DNA from: Bradyrhizobium yuanmingense
GTDB taxonomy: Bacteria; Pseudomonadota; Alphaproteobacteria; Rhizobiales; Xanthobacteraceae
Direction of reading: 5' to 3'
DNA length: 64,000 nt
Assembly (NCBI RefSeq): GCF_900094575.1
Contig: NZ_FMAE01000001.1
Coordinates: forward strand, 310,001 to 374,000
A model generated the notes under the pieces. The model ran no database searches. It saw only the letters and a program-made list of their open reading frames with translations, and was not told the origin of the DNA. Below are positions 16,638 through 26,535 of the stretch, in pieces. A program made the translations under genes and the position numbers. Numbering within the stretch: the stretch's first letter is position 1; each line of letters begins with the position of its first letter.

Positions 16638-17771
16638 ATGAAATCGCCGATCTGCGACATGCTGGGGATCGAATTCCCGCTGCTCGCCTTCAGCCATTGC
16701 CGCGACGTCGTTGCCGCCGTCAGCCGCGCCGGCGGCTTCGGCGTGCTGGGCGCGACCGTGCATACGCCGGATACGCTCGAGCGTGAGCTGAAATGGATCG
16801 ACGATCACGTCGACGGCAAGCCCTACGGCATCGACGTGCTGATCCCGGAAAACATCTCGACGGCCGGCGAGAAGGACGTCACCTGGAAGAGACTGGAAGC
16901 GCGCGTGCCGCAGGAGCACCGCAACTACACGCGCGATCTCCTGAAGAAGTACGACATCGAGCTGACCACCACCGAGGTCGCGGACAACCAGCCGCAGCCG
17001 TTCGACGGCAAGACCGCGCTTCAGCTGCTCGAGGTCTCCTTCAATCATCCGATCCGCCTGATCGCCAATGCGCTGGGCGTGCCGCCGAAGGCGATGATCG
17101 AGATGGGCAAGAAGCACGGCGTGCCGGTTGCAGCGCTGGTCGGCGCCAAGGAGCACGCGCTGCGCCAGGTCGCGGCCGGCGTCGATATTCTCGTGGTGCA
17201 GGGCACCGAGGCCGGCGGCCATTGCGGCGAGGTCTCGACCATGGTGCTGGTGCCGGAGGTGATCAAGGCGATCAAGACTATCCGAGACGTGCCGGTGCTG
17301 GCGGCCGGCGGCATCATGACGGGACGGCAGATGGCGGCCTGCATGGCGATGGGCGCGGCCGGCGTCTGGACCGGCTCGGTGTGGCTGGCCACGGTCGAGT
17401 CCGAGACAAGCGAGATCTTTCGCGAGAAGATGATCGCGGCATCCTCGCGCGATGCGGTGCGTTCGAAGGGCCGCACCGGCAAGCCGGCCCGGCAGCTCCG
17501 CTCAGTCTGGACCGACGCCTGGGACCGCGCGCCGGATAGCCCGGGCGCGCTTCCGATGCCGTTGCAAAGCATCATTAGCCGCGACGCCTTCCATTCGATC
17601 GACCGAGCCGCCGCAAGCGGCAACGCCAAGGCGCGCGATCTCGTCAGCTATTTCGTCGGCCAGGGCGTCGGCCTGATCGACAGCGTGAAATCGGCGGGTG
17701 CGGTGGTACAGGAGTTCAAGCAGGATTTCGCCGAAGCCGTCGAGCACATGAATGCGCTGGTGGCGGAGTGA
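16638..17771 (+). CDS. Nitronate monooxygenase-family flavoprotein
   Basis: A 377-residue TIM-barrel flavoprotein of the nitronate monooxygenase (2-nitropropane dioxygenase) family. FMN-binding motifs are VVQGTEAGGHCGE and VLAAGGIMTGRQMAACMAMGAAGVW. The putative catalytic His is in GGHCG. The N-terminus CDMLGIEFPLLAFSHC differs from classical enzymes, and this subgroup is common in acyl-CoA degradation clusters. There it may be an enoyl-CoA reductase or acyl-CoA oxidase-like enzyme rather than a nitronate enzyme. The ATG at 16638 follows gggagagagcc. The 282-bp gap upstream holds a half-copy of repeat family D (16480-16509). Confidence 0.85.
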   Translation: MKSPICDMLGIEFPLLAFSHCRDVVAAVSRAGGFGVLGATVHTPDTLERELKWIDDHVDGKPYGIDVLIPENISTAGEKDVTWKRLEARVPQEHRNYTRDLLKKYDIELTTTEVADNQPQPFDGKTALQLLEVSFNHPIRLIANALGVPPKAMIEMGKKHGVPVAALVGAKEHALRQVAAGVDILVVQGTEAGGHCGEVSTMVLVPEVIKAIKTIRDVPVLAAGGIMTGRQMAACMAMGAAGVWTGSVWLATVESETSEIFREKMIAASSRDAVRSKGRTGKPARQLRSVWTDAWDRAPDSPGALPMPLQSIISRDAFHSIDRAAASGNAKARDLVSYFVGQGVGLIDSVKSAGAVVQEFKQDFAEAVEHMNALVAE

Positions 17772-17782
17772 CGATCCCACTT

Positions 17783-17860
17783 GTCATTGCGAGCGCAGCG
17801 AAGCAATCCAGACTGCCTCCGCGGAAAGATCCTGGATTGCTTCGCTGCGCTCGCAATGAC
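17783..17860. repeat. Intergenic inverted repeat, family C, perfect arms
   Basis: Two perfect 28-bp arms (17783-17810 and 17833-17860) begin with gtcattgcgagcgcagcg. The loop is 22 bp. It separates the NMO gene from the thiolase-like gene on the same strand. Confidence 0.92.
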
Positions 17861-17894
17861 GAACAACTGACATCGTGAACTGAAGCAAGAAGAA

Positions 17895-19403
17895 ATGACC
17901 AATATCCCCGAAGACCGCATCCCCGTCATCGTCGGCATCGGCGAGATCGTCGATCGCCCGAAGGAGATCGCCGAGGGTCTCGAACCGCTCGACCTGCTCG
18001 AACAGGCGCTGCGGCGGGCTGAACAAGACGCCGGCGCAAAGCTGCTCGGCGAGGTGCAATCGCTCGACGTCGTCAATTTCCTGAGCTGGCGCTATCGCGA
18101 TCCGGAGCAGCTTTTGGCTCAGCGCCTCGGCATCTCGCCCGCGCATTGCTATTACGGCCCAGTCGGCGGCGAGAGCCCGATCCGCTACATCCACGAGGCG
18201 GCCAAGCGCATCGCGCGCGGCGAGTGCAGCGTGGCGGCGGTGTGCGGCGCGGAAGCGCAATCGAGCGCTACCAAGGCGGAGCGCGCCGGCGTCAAGCTGC
18301 CGTGGACGCCGTTCGCCCATGACGTCGAGGAACCCAAGCGCGGCGCGGCGTTCCAGAAGCCCTTAGCAGTGAAGCTCGGCGTATTTCGGCCTGTGACCGT
18401 CTATCCGTTCTATGAGGCGGCCTCCTCGGCGCATTGGGGGCAGACGCCGCGCGAAGCCATGGCGGAATCAGGCACGCTGTGGTCGCGCTATTCGGAAGCC
18501 GCCGCGGAGAATCCATACGCCTGGCTGAAGCGGCGTTATGCGCCGGAGGAGATCACGACGCCGACCGCAGACAACCGGCTGATCGCCTGGCCCTACAACA
18601 AGCTGATGGTGGCCAATCCCAGCGTCAACATGGGCGGTGCGCTGCTGCTCACCAGTCTCGCCAAGGCACGCGCGGCCGGGATCGCCGAAGACAAACTGGT
18701 CTACCCGCTCGGCGGTGCCTCGGCGGAAGAGCCGCGCGACTATCTGATGCGCGACCAGTTTTACGAGAGCCACCCGCAGAATGCCGTGCTCAAGAGCGTG
18801 ATGGACCTCGCCGGCGGCGACCGCAAGACCTTCGACGCGATCGAGCTCTACAGCTGCTTCCCCTGCGTGCCCAAGATGGCGCGGCGGACGCTGGGCTTGG
18901 GCCCCGACGTGCAGCCGACCGTGACCGGTGGCCTCACCTTCTTCGGCGCGCCGCTCAACACCTACATGACGCATGCGGCCTGCGCGATGGTGCGGCGACT
19001 GCGCGACGGCGCCAAGCTCGGCCTGCTCTATGGCCAGGGCGGCTTCGTCACCAAGCACCACGCGCTGGTGGTGTCGAAGACGGCGCCGCGCGAGGTGCTG
19101 GTGCAGGAAACGAGCGTGCAGGCCGATGCCGACCGCAACAATCGCGCAGTGCCGGACTTCGTCGCGGAGGCCACTGGCAAGGGCAAGGTCGAGACCTTCA
19201 CCGTGCTTTACGGCCGCGGCGGCAATATCGAGCATGGCGTCGTGATGCTGCGGACAGAGGACGATCGCCGCACGCTGGCGCGGGTCCCGGCGAGCGACGG
19301 CGCGACGCTGGCGCATCTGCTCGCCATGGATCGCACCCCGGTCGGCTCGCTCGGCGAAATCGCTATGGCAGAAGATAACGTGCCCGAGTGGCGGGTGGCG
19401 TGA
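17895..19403 (+). CDS. Thiolase-like protein, TLP1/SCPx type with additional C-terminal domain
   Basis: A 502-residue thiolase-superfamily protein. The N-terminal thiolase fold is seen in PVIVGIGEI, CGAEAQSS and ELYSCFPCVPKMA. The region after about residue 400 matches the additional C-terminal domain of thiolase-like protein 1. Two canonical thiolase signatures are changed: GHP is FFGAPLNTY and the final CxG is YGQGGFVTKHH. The enzyme is therefore unlikely to be a standard 3-ketoacyl-CoA thiolase, though annotation as acetyl-CoA acetyltransferase is usual. It may act as a lyase or on an unusual acyl-CoA. The stop codon overlaps a family B repeat. Confidence 0.82.
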   Translation: MTNIPEDRIPVIVGIGEIVDRPKEIAEGLEPLDLLEQALRRAEQDAGAKLLGEVQSLDVVNFLSWRYRDPEQLLAQRLGISPAHCYYGPVGGESPIRYIHEAAKRIARGECSVAAVCGAEAQSSATKAERAGVKLPWTPFAHDVEEPKRGAAFQKPLAVKLGVFRPVTVYPFYEAASSAHWGQTPREAMAESGTLWSRYSEAAAENPYAWLKRRYAPEEITTPTADNRLIAWPYNKLMVANPSVNMGGALLLTSLAKARAAGIAEDKLVYPLGGASAEEPRDYLMRDQFYESHPQNAVLKSVMDLAGGDRKTFDAIELYSCFPCVPKMARRTLGLGPDVQPTVTGGLTFFGAPLNTYMTHAACAMVRRLRDGAKLGLLYGQGGFVTKHHALVVSKTAPREVLVQETSVQADADRNNRAVPDFVAEATGKGKVETFTVLYGRGGNIEHGVVMLRTEDDRRTLARVPASDGATLAHLLAMDRTPVGSLGEIAMAEDNVPEWRVA

Positions 19404-19504
19404 TCTCGTAGGGTGGGCAAAGCGAAGCGTGCCCACGGCCTTCGTGTGATCCGGAAAGAATGGTGGGCACGGCGCAAGAGCGCCTTTGCCCACCCTACGA
19501 GATC
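19402..19504. repeat. Intergenic inverted repeat, family B, overlapping a stop codon
   Basis: Perfect 20-bp arms (19402-19421 and 19485-19504), containing cgtagggtgggcaaa. The left arm starts inside the TGA of the thiolase-like gene (19401-19403). It lies between convergent genes and probably ends transcription from both. Confidence 0.9.
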
Positions 19505-19543
19505 TCAGCCCTTCGGCGCCTGTTTTTCCGACGCGGTCGAGAG

Positions 19544-21238
19544 TCAGGCGGCGCGAACCGAGTTCAGGAACTTGCCGACCTCGAGCTTGAGGCGGTTGGA
19601 ATCGCGGGACAGCATCTGGGCCGCCGACAGCACCTGCGTGGACGCTGATCCCGTCTCCGAGGCGCCGCGCTGCACGTCGCCGACGTTGGACGAGACCTGC
19701 TGGGTGCCCAGGGCGGCCTGCTGCACGTTGCGGGCGATCTCCTGGGTCGCTGCGCCCTGCTGCTGCACGGCCGTCGCGATGGCCGAAGCGATCTCCGACA
19801 GACGCGCGATGGTGCCGCTGATCTCCCCGATGGCGCTGACCGAATCCTGCGTCGCCGCCTGGATGCCGCCGACCTGCTGGCCGATCTCGCCGGTGGCCTT
19901 GGCCGTCTGCTCGGCGAGCGCCTTGACCTCGGAGGCCACCACCGCGAAGCCGCGGCCGGCTTCGCCAGCCCGCGCCGCCTCGATGGTAGCGTTGAGTGCC
20001 AGCAGGTTGGTCTGGCCGGCAATCGCATTGATGAGCTCGACGACATCGCCGATCCGCGCCGCAGCCCGCGACAGCTCGCTAACACGCTCGGTGGTGGCAT
20101 GCGCCTGGCTGACCGCCTCGCTCGCGATCCGGGAGGAATCCTGCACCTGCCGCCCGATCTCGCGCACCGAGGACGACATCTCCTCGGCAGCCGAAGCCAC
20201 CGAATGGACATTGCTGGAGGCGGCCTCCGAGCCGGACGCAACTACCGTGGCCAGCTCCTGCGCCCGGCCCGCGGTCGAGGACAGGGTCGAGGCCGATGCC
20301 TCAAGCTCGGTCGCGGCGGCCGATACGGTCTCGACGATTTCCCCGATCGCCGCCTCGAAACCGTCGGCAAGCTTGGTCATGTCGGCCTTGCGCTGCGCCT
20401 CGGCGCGGCGCTGCACCGCCTGCACCTCGTCGCGGCTGAAGCGGACGATGGTCTGCACGGTCTGAAGGTTGCGCAGCGCCTCGCCGATCTCGTCGTCGCG
20501 GTCGATGACGATGCGGTTGTCGAGCTTGTCCTGCACGAGGTTGACCAGGGTGTCGTTGAGATGCTGCATCGGCCCCTTGATCGCACGCATGGTCGCAAGG
20601 CCCGCGAAGCCGGCGATGGCGGCCCCGGCAACAGCCAGTAGCGACAGGATCAGGCTGGCCGAACCGCCGGTGGAGACCGCACCACCGACGCCAAGCGCAA
20701 GCATGAACAGCGTCTGGAGCGCCATCATCGTGACCAGGCGCGCCTTCAGCGTCCCGGTGAAGATGCCGAAGTGGTCGAGCCAAGAGCGGCGGCGGATGAT
20801 GCCGGCGTCGATGCGATAGCCGTGCGGCTTCTTCTCGCGGATGGCGGCATAGACCTCTTCGGCGAGCTTGCGCTGATCGGCCGGCAGCCTGGTGCGGATC
20901 GAGGTATAGCCCTTCACCTCGCCGTTCTCGCGGATCGGAGAAGCCGTCGCCAGCACCCAATAGAAGTCGCCGTTCTTGCGTCGGTTCTTGACTGCGCCGA
21001 GCCAGGGCTTGCCGGCCTTCAGCGTGTCCCAGAGATTGTCGAATGCCTCCGGCGGCATGTCGGGGTGGCGGACGATGTTGTGCGGCTGGCCCATCAGTTC
21101 CGCCGACGTGAATCCGGCGGCAGCGAGGAAGTCCTCGTTGAAGTAGGCGAGCTTGCCCTTCAGGTCGGTCCGCGAAACGATCAACGTCTCATCACTGACC
21201 GGATATTCAACGGTGGTGACGGGAAGATTCTTGCGCAT
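19544..21238 (-). CDS. Methyl-accepting chemotaxis protein with N-terminal PAS domain (Aer-like)
   Basis: A 564-residue chemoreceptor. The PAS domain is at about residues 10-120 ([41 protein letters not shown]), as in the energy sensor Aer. A pair of hydrophobic segments follows at about 155-205, then a HAMP-like linker, then the signalling helices with the hairpin tip [20 protein letters not shown]. No periplasmic domain is present, so it senses from inside the cell. The C-terminus FLNSVRAA has no NWETF-type tether. The ATG at 21238 follows gggggctctg. Third of three receptor genes in a row. Confidence 0.9.
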   Translation of the reverse strand: MRKNLPVTTVEYPVSDETLIVSRTDLKGKLAYFNEDFLAAAGFTSAELMGQPHNIVRHPDMPPEAFDNLWDTLKAGKPWLGAVKNRRKNGDFYWVLATASPIRENGEVKGYTSIRTRLPADQRKLAEEVYAAIREKKPHGYRIDAGIIRRRSWLDHFGIFTGTLKARLVTMMALQTLFMLALGVGGAVSTGGSASLILSLLAVAGAAIAGFAGLATMRAIKGPMQHLNDTLVNLVQDKLDNRIVIDRDDEIGEALRNLQTVQTIVRFSRDEVQAVQRRAEAQRKADMTKLADGFEAAIGEIVETVSAAATELEASASTLSSTAGRAQELATVVASGSEAASSNVHSVASAAEEMSSSVREIGRQVQDSSRIASEAVSQAHATTERVSELSRAAARIGDVVELINAIAGQTNLLALNATIEAARAGEAGRGFAVVASEVKALAEQTAKATGEIGQQVGGIQAATQDSVSAIGEISGTIARLSEIASAIATAVQQQGAATQEIARNVQQAALGTQQVSSNVGDVQRGASETGSASTQVLSAAQMLSRDSNRLKLEVGKFLNSVRAA

Positions 21239-21410
21239 CAGAGCCCCCAAACAATGCGATATGCGTTCATTCCAGACAGGACGGCCGCTGTTCGAGGCGT
21301 CTTCCCTCAATTCTCGTAAGGCGAATTTAACTATCCATGAAATGGGCGCCCCGTATGTTTACGGTCGGCTCCCCATGATCCTACCGCCAGACGACATCAC
21401 GCTACCGCAG

Positions 21411-21440
21411 AAAAAAAGAGCGGCGCTTTTGGCACCGCTC
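21411..21440 (-). terminator. Rho-independent terminator after the second chemoreceptor gene
   Basis: Read on the minus strand, gagcggtgc and gcgccgctc form a 9-bp stem (one G-T pair) with a caaaa loop, followed by a run of seven T. It lies 28 bp after the stop at 21468. It implies that the PAS receptor gene downstream has its own promoter. Confidence 0.85.
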
Positions 21441-21467
21441 CTGGTTTGATCAATCCACGGCCGCGCC

Positions 21468-23156
21468 TTACGCGGCGCGGACGTTGGTCAGGAACTTGCT
21501 GACCTCACTCTTCAGCCGGCCGGAATCGTTCGACAGCATCTGCGCCGCGGACAGCACCTGCGAGGAGGCCGTGCCGGTCTCGGTCGCGCCGCGCTGCACG
21601 TCCGTGATGTTGGACGACACCTGCTGGGTGCCATGCGCCGCCTGCTGAACGTTGCGGGCAATCTCCTGCGTCGCGGCGCCCTGCTCTTCCACCGCAGCGG
21701 CGATGGCCGACGAGATCTCCGACAGGCGCTCGATGGTCGAGGAGATCTCCTTGATGGCGCCGACGGAATCGTTGGTCGCCGCCTGGATACCGGAGATCTG
21801 CTGGCCGATCTCGCCGGTCGCCTTCGCGGTCTGCTCGGCGAGCGCCTTCACCTCGGAGGCGACGACGGCAAAACCGCGGCCGGCTTCGCCTGCGCGCGCC
21901 GCCTCGATGGTGGCGTTCAGCGCCAGCAGGTTGGTCTGGCCGGCGATGGTGTTGATCAACTCGACGACGTCGCCGATGCGCGCGGCCGCCTTGGACAATT
22001 CGCTGACGCGCTCGGTGGTGGCACGGGCCTGACCGACTGCATCGCCCGCCATCCGCGCCGATTCCTGCACCTGGCGGCTGATCTCGCCGACCGACGAGGC
22101 CATCTCCTCGGTCGCCGAGGCCACCGACTGCACGTTGGTGGAGGCTTCCTCCGAAGCGCCGGCCACCGTGGTCGCGAGCTTCTGGGACCGCTCGGCCGTA
22201 CCTGTGAGGGTGGTGGCCGATGCTTCCAGCTGGGTCGATGCCGACGACACTGTTCCGATGATCTGGCCGACGGCGCTCTCGAAGTCGTCGGCGAGCCTGA
22301 CCATGTCGCGTTTGCGCTGCTCGGCATTGCGACGCTCGGTTTCAGCCTGTTCCGCCTTCAGCCGCTCAACCTCGATGGCATTGGTCTTGAACACCTGGAC
22401 CGCCTGAGCCATCTCACCGATCTCGTCCTTGCGTTCGATACCCGATACGATCACCGAGGTGTCCCCATTCGCGAGAACACCCATCTCGGTCGTGATGCGC
22501 TGGATCGGGCGGGTGACCGCGAAGGCGACGCCGAAGGCGCCCACGAGCGAGAGCAGCAGGGTGACGAGGCCTCCGATCAGCATGGCCATGGTGGCGCTGG
22601 ACGAGGCGGCGTCGGAGGCAGCCGCCCGCACTGACAACAGCGACCGCTCTTCCCTGTCCATTTCCTGGACGACGGCGCGGAGGCCATCCATCGACTTCTT
22701 GCCGGCTCCGGAAGCCTCGAGCTCACGCGCCTTCGCCTGGGTTGCCGGATCCTTCATCAGCGCGATTTCGCGCTGCGCGACGTTGGTTGCCCAGTCGTTG
22801 GCAAGCGCCTTGACCTGCTCGAGTCGCTTCTGCTGCGTGGCGTTGTCCGAGGTCAGGCTGCCGACTTTGGCCGCCGCAGTCTGAAATTGTTTCAGCCCGG
22901 CTTCGTAAGGAGCGAGAAAGCCGGCATCGCCAGACACGAGATAGCCGCGAACGCCGGTTTCCTGATTGACCATCGCACCGACAAGCTCGGAAAGCTGCTC
23001 CAGCACCTGATAGGTATGCACTGTCATCTTCGCCGTGGAATTCATTACGCTCAGCGAGTTGTAGATGGCTGCGGTGCTGCCGGCGACGACGAGACAGATC
23101 GCCGCGAATACGGCGGAAACCTTAATGGAAATACGAAGGTTGTTGATCCAAGACAT
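21468..23156 (-). CDS. Methyl-accepting chemotaxis protein with CHASE3-type sensor
   Basis: A 562-residue transmembrane chemoreceptor. A first membrane helix at about 10-32 is followed by a periplasmic all-helical sensor with the CHASE3 motif [19 protein letters not shown] second helix is at about 190-212, then HAMP ([17 protein letters not shown]) and the long signalling hairpin. The last 236 residues are almost identical to those of the next receptor upstream (23401-25092), while the sensor parts differ. It ends FLTNVRAA, without a CheR/CheB tether. A terminator at 21411-21440 follows. Confidence 0.92.
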   Translation of the reverse strand: MSWINNLRISIKVSAVFAAICLVVAGSTAAIYNSLSVMNSTAKMTVHTYQVLEQLSELVGAMVNQETGVRGYLVSGDAGFLAPYEAGLKQFQTAAAKVGSLTSDNATQQKRLEQVKALANDWATNVAQREIALMKDPATQAKARELEASGAGKKSMDGLRAVVQEMDREERSLLSVRAAASDAASSSATMAMLIGGLVTLLLSLVGAFGVAFAVTRPIQRITTEMGVLANGDTSVIVSGIERKDEIGEMAQAVQVFKTNAIEVERLKAEQAETERRNAEQRKRDMVRLADDFESAVGQIIGTVSSASTQLEASATTLTGTAERSQKLATTVAGASEEASTNVQSVASATEEMASSVGEISRQVQESARMAGDAVGQARATTERVSELSKAAARIGDVVELINTIAGQTNLLALNATIEAARAGEAGRGFAVVASEVKALAEQTAKATGEIGQQISGIQAATNDSVGAIKEISSTIERLSEISSAIAAAVEEQGAATQEIARNVQQAAHGTQQVSSNITDVQRGATETGTASSQVLSAAQMLSNDSGRLKSEVSKFLTNVRAA

Positions 23157-23344
23157 TAAATCCTCCCCAATGCTGACGGTCGGGAGTTGCTGGTCCGGAC
23201 CGGCTCCGATCGTGCTACGACTTCCGCCACGATCTTACCGTCGCTCAGGATTGTTAGGTTTAACGACGCTACGCAGTAGTACGGAGCTTTCGCTGAAGAG
23301 TACGTCGCAATTCTACGGGCATATCGACAGCGCAACGCGCGCAG

Positions 23345-23375
23345 GAAAAACTATGAGCGGCGCCGATGGCGCCGC
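23345..23375 (-). terminator. Rho-independent terminator after the first chemoreceptor gene
   Basis: On the minus strand gcggcgcc-atc-ggcgccgc forms a perfect 8-bp stem, followed by tcatag and five T. It lies 26 bp past the stop at 23401. Confidence 0.75.
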
Positions 23376-23400
23376 CCTTGCTTGTGGAACCCACGTCTGT

Positions 23401-25092
23401 CTACGCGGCGCGGACGTTGGTCAGGAACTTGCTGACCTCGTTCTTCAGCCGGCCCGAATCATTCGACAGCATCTGCGCCGCGGACAGCACCTGCGAGGAG
23501 GCCGTGCCGGTCTCGGTCGCGCCGCGCTGCACGTCCGTGATGTTGGACGACACCTGCTGGGTGCCATGCGCCGCCTGCTGAACGTTGCGGGCGATCTCCT
23601 GCGTCGCGGCGCCCTGCTCTTCCACCGCAGCGGCGATGGCCGACGAGATCTCCGACAGGCGCTCGATGGTCGAGGAGATCTCCTTGATGGCGCCGACGGA
23701 ATCGTTGGTCGCCGCCTGGATACCGGAGATCTGCTGGCCGATCTCGCCGGTCGCCTTCGCGGTCTGCTCGGCGAGCGCCTTCACCTCGGAGGCGACGACG
23801 GCAAAACCGCGGCCGGCTTCGCCGGCGCGCGCCGCCTCGATGGTCGCGTTGAGCGCCAGGAGATTGGTCTGGCCGGCGATGGTGTTGATCAGCTCGACGA
23901 CGTCGCCGATGCGCGCGGCCGCCTTGGACAATTCGCTGACGCGCTCGGTGGTGGCACGGGCCTGACCGACTGCATCGCCCGCCATCCGCGCCGATTCCTG
24001 CACCTGGCGGCTGATCTCGCCGACCGACGAGGCCATCTCCTCGGTCGCCGAGGCCACCGACTGCACGTTGGTGGAGGCTTCCTCCGAAGCGCCGGCCACC
24101 GTGGTCGCGAGCCGCTGCGAGCGGTCGGCGGTCGCGGTCAAGGTCGAGGCGGAGGCCTCTAACTGGGTCGAGGCCGATGACACGGTCTGGACGATCTCGC
24201 CGATCATCGTTTCGAATTCGCGGGTGATGTCGTCGACGCGGCGGCCGCGCTCGATCTTGGCTTCGGCGTCGGCCGCGGCGGCTTCGTCGGCGGCCTTCTT
24301 GGCGATCAACGCCTCCTTGAAGATCTGGAGCACGTCGGCCATGGCGCCGATCTCGGTCTTCTCGCCGCGATGCGGGACTTCGGCGGAGAGGTCGCCTCGG
24401 CCCAGGGCCTGCATCGGCAGGGTGATCGAGTTGATGCCGCTAGAGACGTCGCGGACGAGATAGAAGCTGACGGCGATGCCGATGACGATAGCAGCGCCGA
24501 GAATGGCCGAGACCAGCATGAAGGCGTAGGCGTAACTGTCGGCGGCGTCCTGGGCGGCCTGTTCTCCGCCTTTGGTGTTGAGCTCGATGTCCTTGGTCAG
24601 GACCTCGTCTGCCTGAAGACCGAGCTTGTTGACGGTCTTCGTATTCAGCTCCCGGGCCTCGTGTGGGATCTTGCCGGCTTCCTTGCGCGAGAGCGCCATC
24701 ACCTCTTCGGTGCCCCTCTTGTAATCGTCCCAGAGCTTTGCCCATTGGGTGTAGAGCGCCCTCTCCTCCGGCGAGGTGATCATCGGCTCGTAGCGGCTGC
24801 GGTATTTGGCAAGCGCCTCGAGCACCGTCACGGCCGTCTTTTCGTTGGCGAGCTTCTCGTCCAGCGTGTCGGAAAGCATGTGCTGGCGGACCACGTTGCG
24901 ATAGGTGATGACGCTCGCCCGAAGCTCGCCCAGCACCCGCACGCTGGGCATCCAATTCATCGTGATGTCGACCGTGTTGGCGTTCATCGACCGCATTTTC
25001 ATGATGGCGAGCAGGCCCATGCCGGCCATCGCGACGAGCAGGAATGCCACGACACTGATGATCTTGGCGCGGATGGAAATATTGGCGAACAT
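23401..25092 (-). CDS. Methyl-accepting chemotaxis protein with four-helix-bundle sensor
   Basis: A 563-residue chemoreceptor. The first membrane helix is at about 10-32, a periplasmic four-helix-bundle-type sensor follows at about 35-185, and the second helix is at about 188-212. HAMP ([19 protein letters not shown]) and the signalling hairpin with [20 protein letters not shown] complete it. The C-terminal part matches the gene at 21468-23156 over 709 bp of DNA with about 11 differences, no gaps. The ligand is unknown. Each of the three receptor genes seems to be a separate transcription unit. Confidence 0.92.
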   Translation of the reverse strand: MFANISIRAKIISVVAFLLVAMAGMGLLAIMKMRSMNANTVDITMNWMPSVRVLGELRASVITYRNVVRQHMLSDTLDEKLANEKTAVTVLEALAKYRSRYEPMITSPEERALYTQWAKLWDDYKRGTEEVMALSRKEAGKIPHEARELNTKTVNKLGLQADEVLTKDIELNTKGGEQAAQDAADSYAYAFMLVSAILGAAIVIGIAVSFYLVRDVSSGINSITLPMQALGRGDLSAEVPHRGEKTEIGAMADVLQIFKEALIAKKAADEAAAADAEAKIERGRRVDDITREFETMIGEIVQTVSSASTQLEASASTLTATADRSQRLATTVAGASEEASTNVQSVASATEEMASSVGEISRQVQESARMAGDAVGQARATTERVSELSKAAARIGDVVELINTIAGQTNLLALNATIEAARAGEAGRGFAVVASEVKALAEQTAKATGEIGQQISGIQAATNDSVGAIKEISSTIERLSEISSAIAAAVEEQGAATQEIARNVQQAAHGTQQVSSNITDVQRGATETGTASSQVLSAAQMLSNDSGRLKNEVSKFLTNVRAA

Positions 25093-25260
25093 AATCGGAT
25101 CTCGTTGTGCTGGCGCGGATGCGCGTCGAAGCTCTAAGAATCAACCAAAGAGGAGCTGCGGCGACATCTGAGCGCAGAGCACCTGCGCAAATGTTAACTG
25201 CGGCTCCGTACGAGTACCGAAGCCGAAAGAAATGAACGATGGACTAAGGAGGCTCTGCGC

Positions 25261-26535
25261 TCAGCGCATGAGCCTAAGCGCGTCGGAGAAGAAGTCCGGA
25301 CCGCCAAAGTTTCCAGATTTCAAAGCGAGCAACATCTCGCCGGAGCTTGCACCGACCGCGCGCAGCACCGGGACTCCCGCCGCGATTTCTACTCCTACGA
25401 GAAATCCAGGAATTTTCAACCGATCGACCACGGCGCCGGATGTCTCGCCACCGGCGACGATCAAGCGACGGACGCCGGCCTGCACCAGACCCTCGGCGAT
25501 GCCGGCCATGGCCTGCTCGATGGCGTGGCCTGCGGCATCGCGGCCATGGCGTGCCTGCACGGCCGCAACGGCGTCCGGCGTCGCGCTCGAAGCGATCAGC
25601 ACCGGACCTTGCGCAAGCCGCGGCCTCGCCCAGTCCAGCGCACGCTGCGCTTCAGCGGCGCCCGCGACGATCCGCTCCGGATCGAGATGAAGCACCGGCA
25701 TGATGCGTTCGGCGCTGGCGATCTGCTGAAGCGTCGCCTGCGAGCAGCTGCCGGCAAGGCATGCCGCCAGGCCGCCGACGGCCGCGCCGGTTTCGCCGCT
25801 CGGCGCCGGCTTCACCTTGCCCGTCGACACCAGCGCGCGCGCAAGCCCGAGGCCCATGCCGGACGCGCCGACCGACAGAAGATGTTCAGCGGCGACGAGA
25901 CCGATGGTCTCGAGGTCGCGGTCGAACACGGCGTCGATGATCGCAGCACCGATGCCCCTGGCGGCGAGCTCGGCCAGCCGTGCCCGCACGGCCTCCGCGC
26001 CGCGCGCGACGGTGGCGAGATCGACGAGGCCGATCTGCGTGCTGCTCTGGCGCGCCAGCACGCGCACCAGGTTGGAATCATGCATCGGGTTGAGCGGATG
26101 GTCCTTTAGCGGGCTCTCGCTGAGCGGCACGGCGCCGACGAACAGATTGCCCTGATAGACGGTGCGCCCGGTCTCCGGAAAGGCAGGCGTCACCAGCACG
26201 GCTCCCTCGTCGCAATCGGCGCGCAGCGCATCCATGACCGGACCGATATTGCCGGCGTCGGTGGAATCGAAGGTCGAGCAGATCTTGAACAGCACGTGGC
26301 CCACGCCGCGGCCGCGCAGCCATGTTTCAGCGGCGCGCGAGCGCGACACCGCGAGGCCGGCTTCGATCGAGCGGCTCTTCAGTGACACCACGACGGCATC
26401 GACCTCGGGCAGCGCGAGATCGTCGGCGGGCACGCCGATGGTCTGGACGGTGCGCAGGCCGGCGCGCGTCAGCGTGTTGGCGAGATCGGAGGCGCCGGTG
26501 TAATCGTCGGCGATGCAGCCTAACGCTGGGGTCAC
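25261..26535 (-). CDS. otnK: 3-oxo-tetronate kinase
   Basis: A 424-residue four-carbon acid sugar kinase (DUF1537 family), which phosphorylates 3-oxo-tetronate to 3-oxo-tetronate 4-phosphate using ATP. The N-terminal motif CIADDYTGASDLAN and the C-terminal nucleotide-binding GGETSGAVVDRL are typical. The start is GTG at 26535, overlapping the TGA of otnI (GTGA), so the two are translationally coupled. It is the last gene of the ltnD-otnI-otnK operon for threonate/erythronate breakdown to dihydroxyacetone phosphate. Confidence 0.92.
   Translation of the reverse strand: MTPALGCIADDYTGASDLANTLTRAGLRTVQTIGVPADDLALPEVDAVVVSLKSRSIEAGLAVSRSRAAETWLRGRGVGHVLFKICSTFDSTDAGNIGPVMDALRADCDEGAVLVTPAFPETGRTVYQGNLFVGAVPLSESPLKDHPLNPMHDSNLVRVLARQSSTQIGLVDLATVARGAEAVRARLAELAARGIGAAIIDAVFDRDLETIGLVAAEHLLSVGASGMGLGLARALVSTGKVKPAPSGETGAAVGGLAACLAGSCSQATLQQIASAERIMPVLHLDPERIVAGAAEAQRALDWARPRLAQGPVLIASSATPDAVAAVQARHGRDAAGHAIEQAMAGIAEGLVQAGVRRLIVAGGETSGAVVDRLKIPGFLVGVEIAAGVPVLRAVGASSGEMLLALKSGNFGGPDFFSDALRLMR

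Noticed and set aside
21239..21467. A small gene in the gap between two chemoreceptors
   Set aside because: The short frames have no ribosome site, and the region is explained by a terminator and the upstream region of the next receptor.
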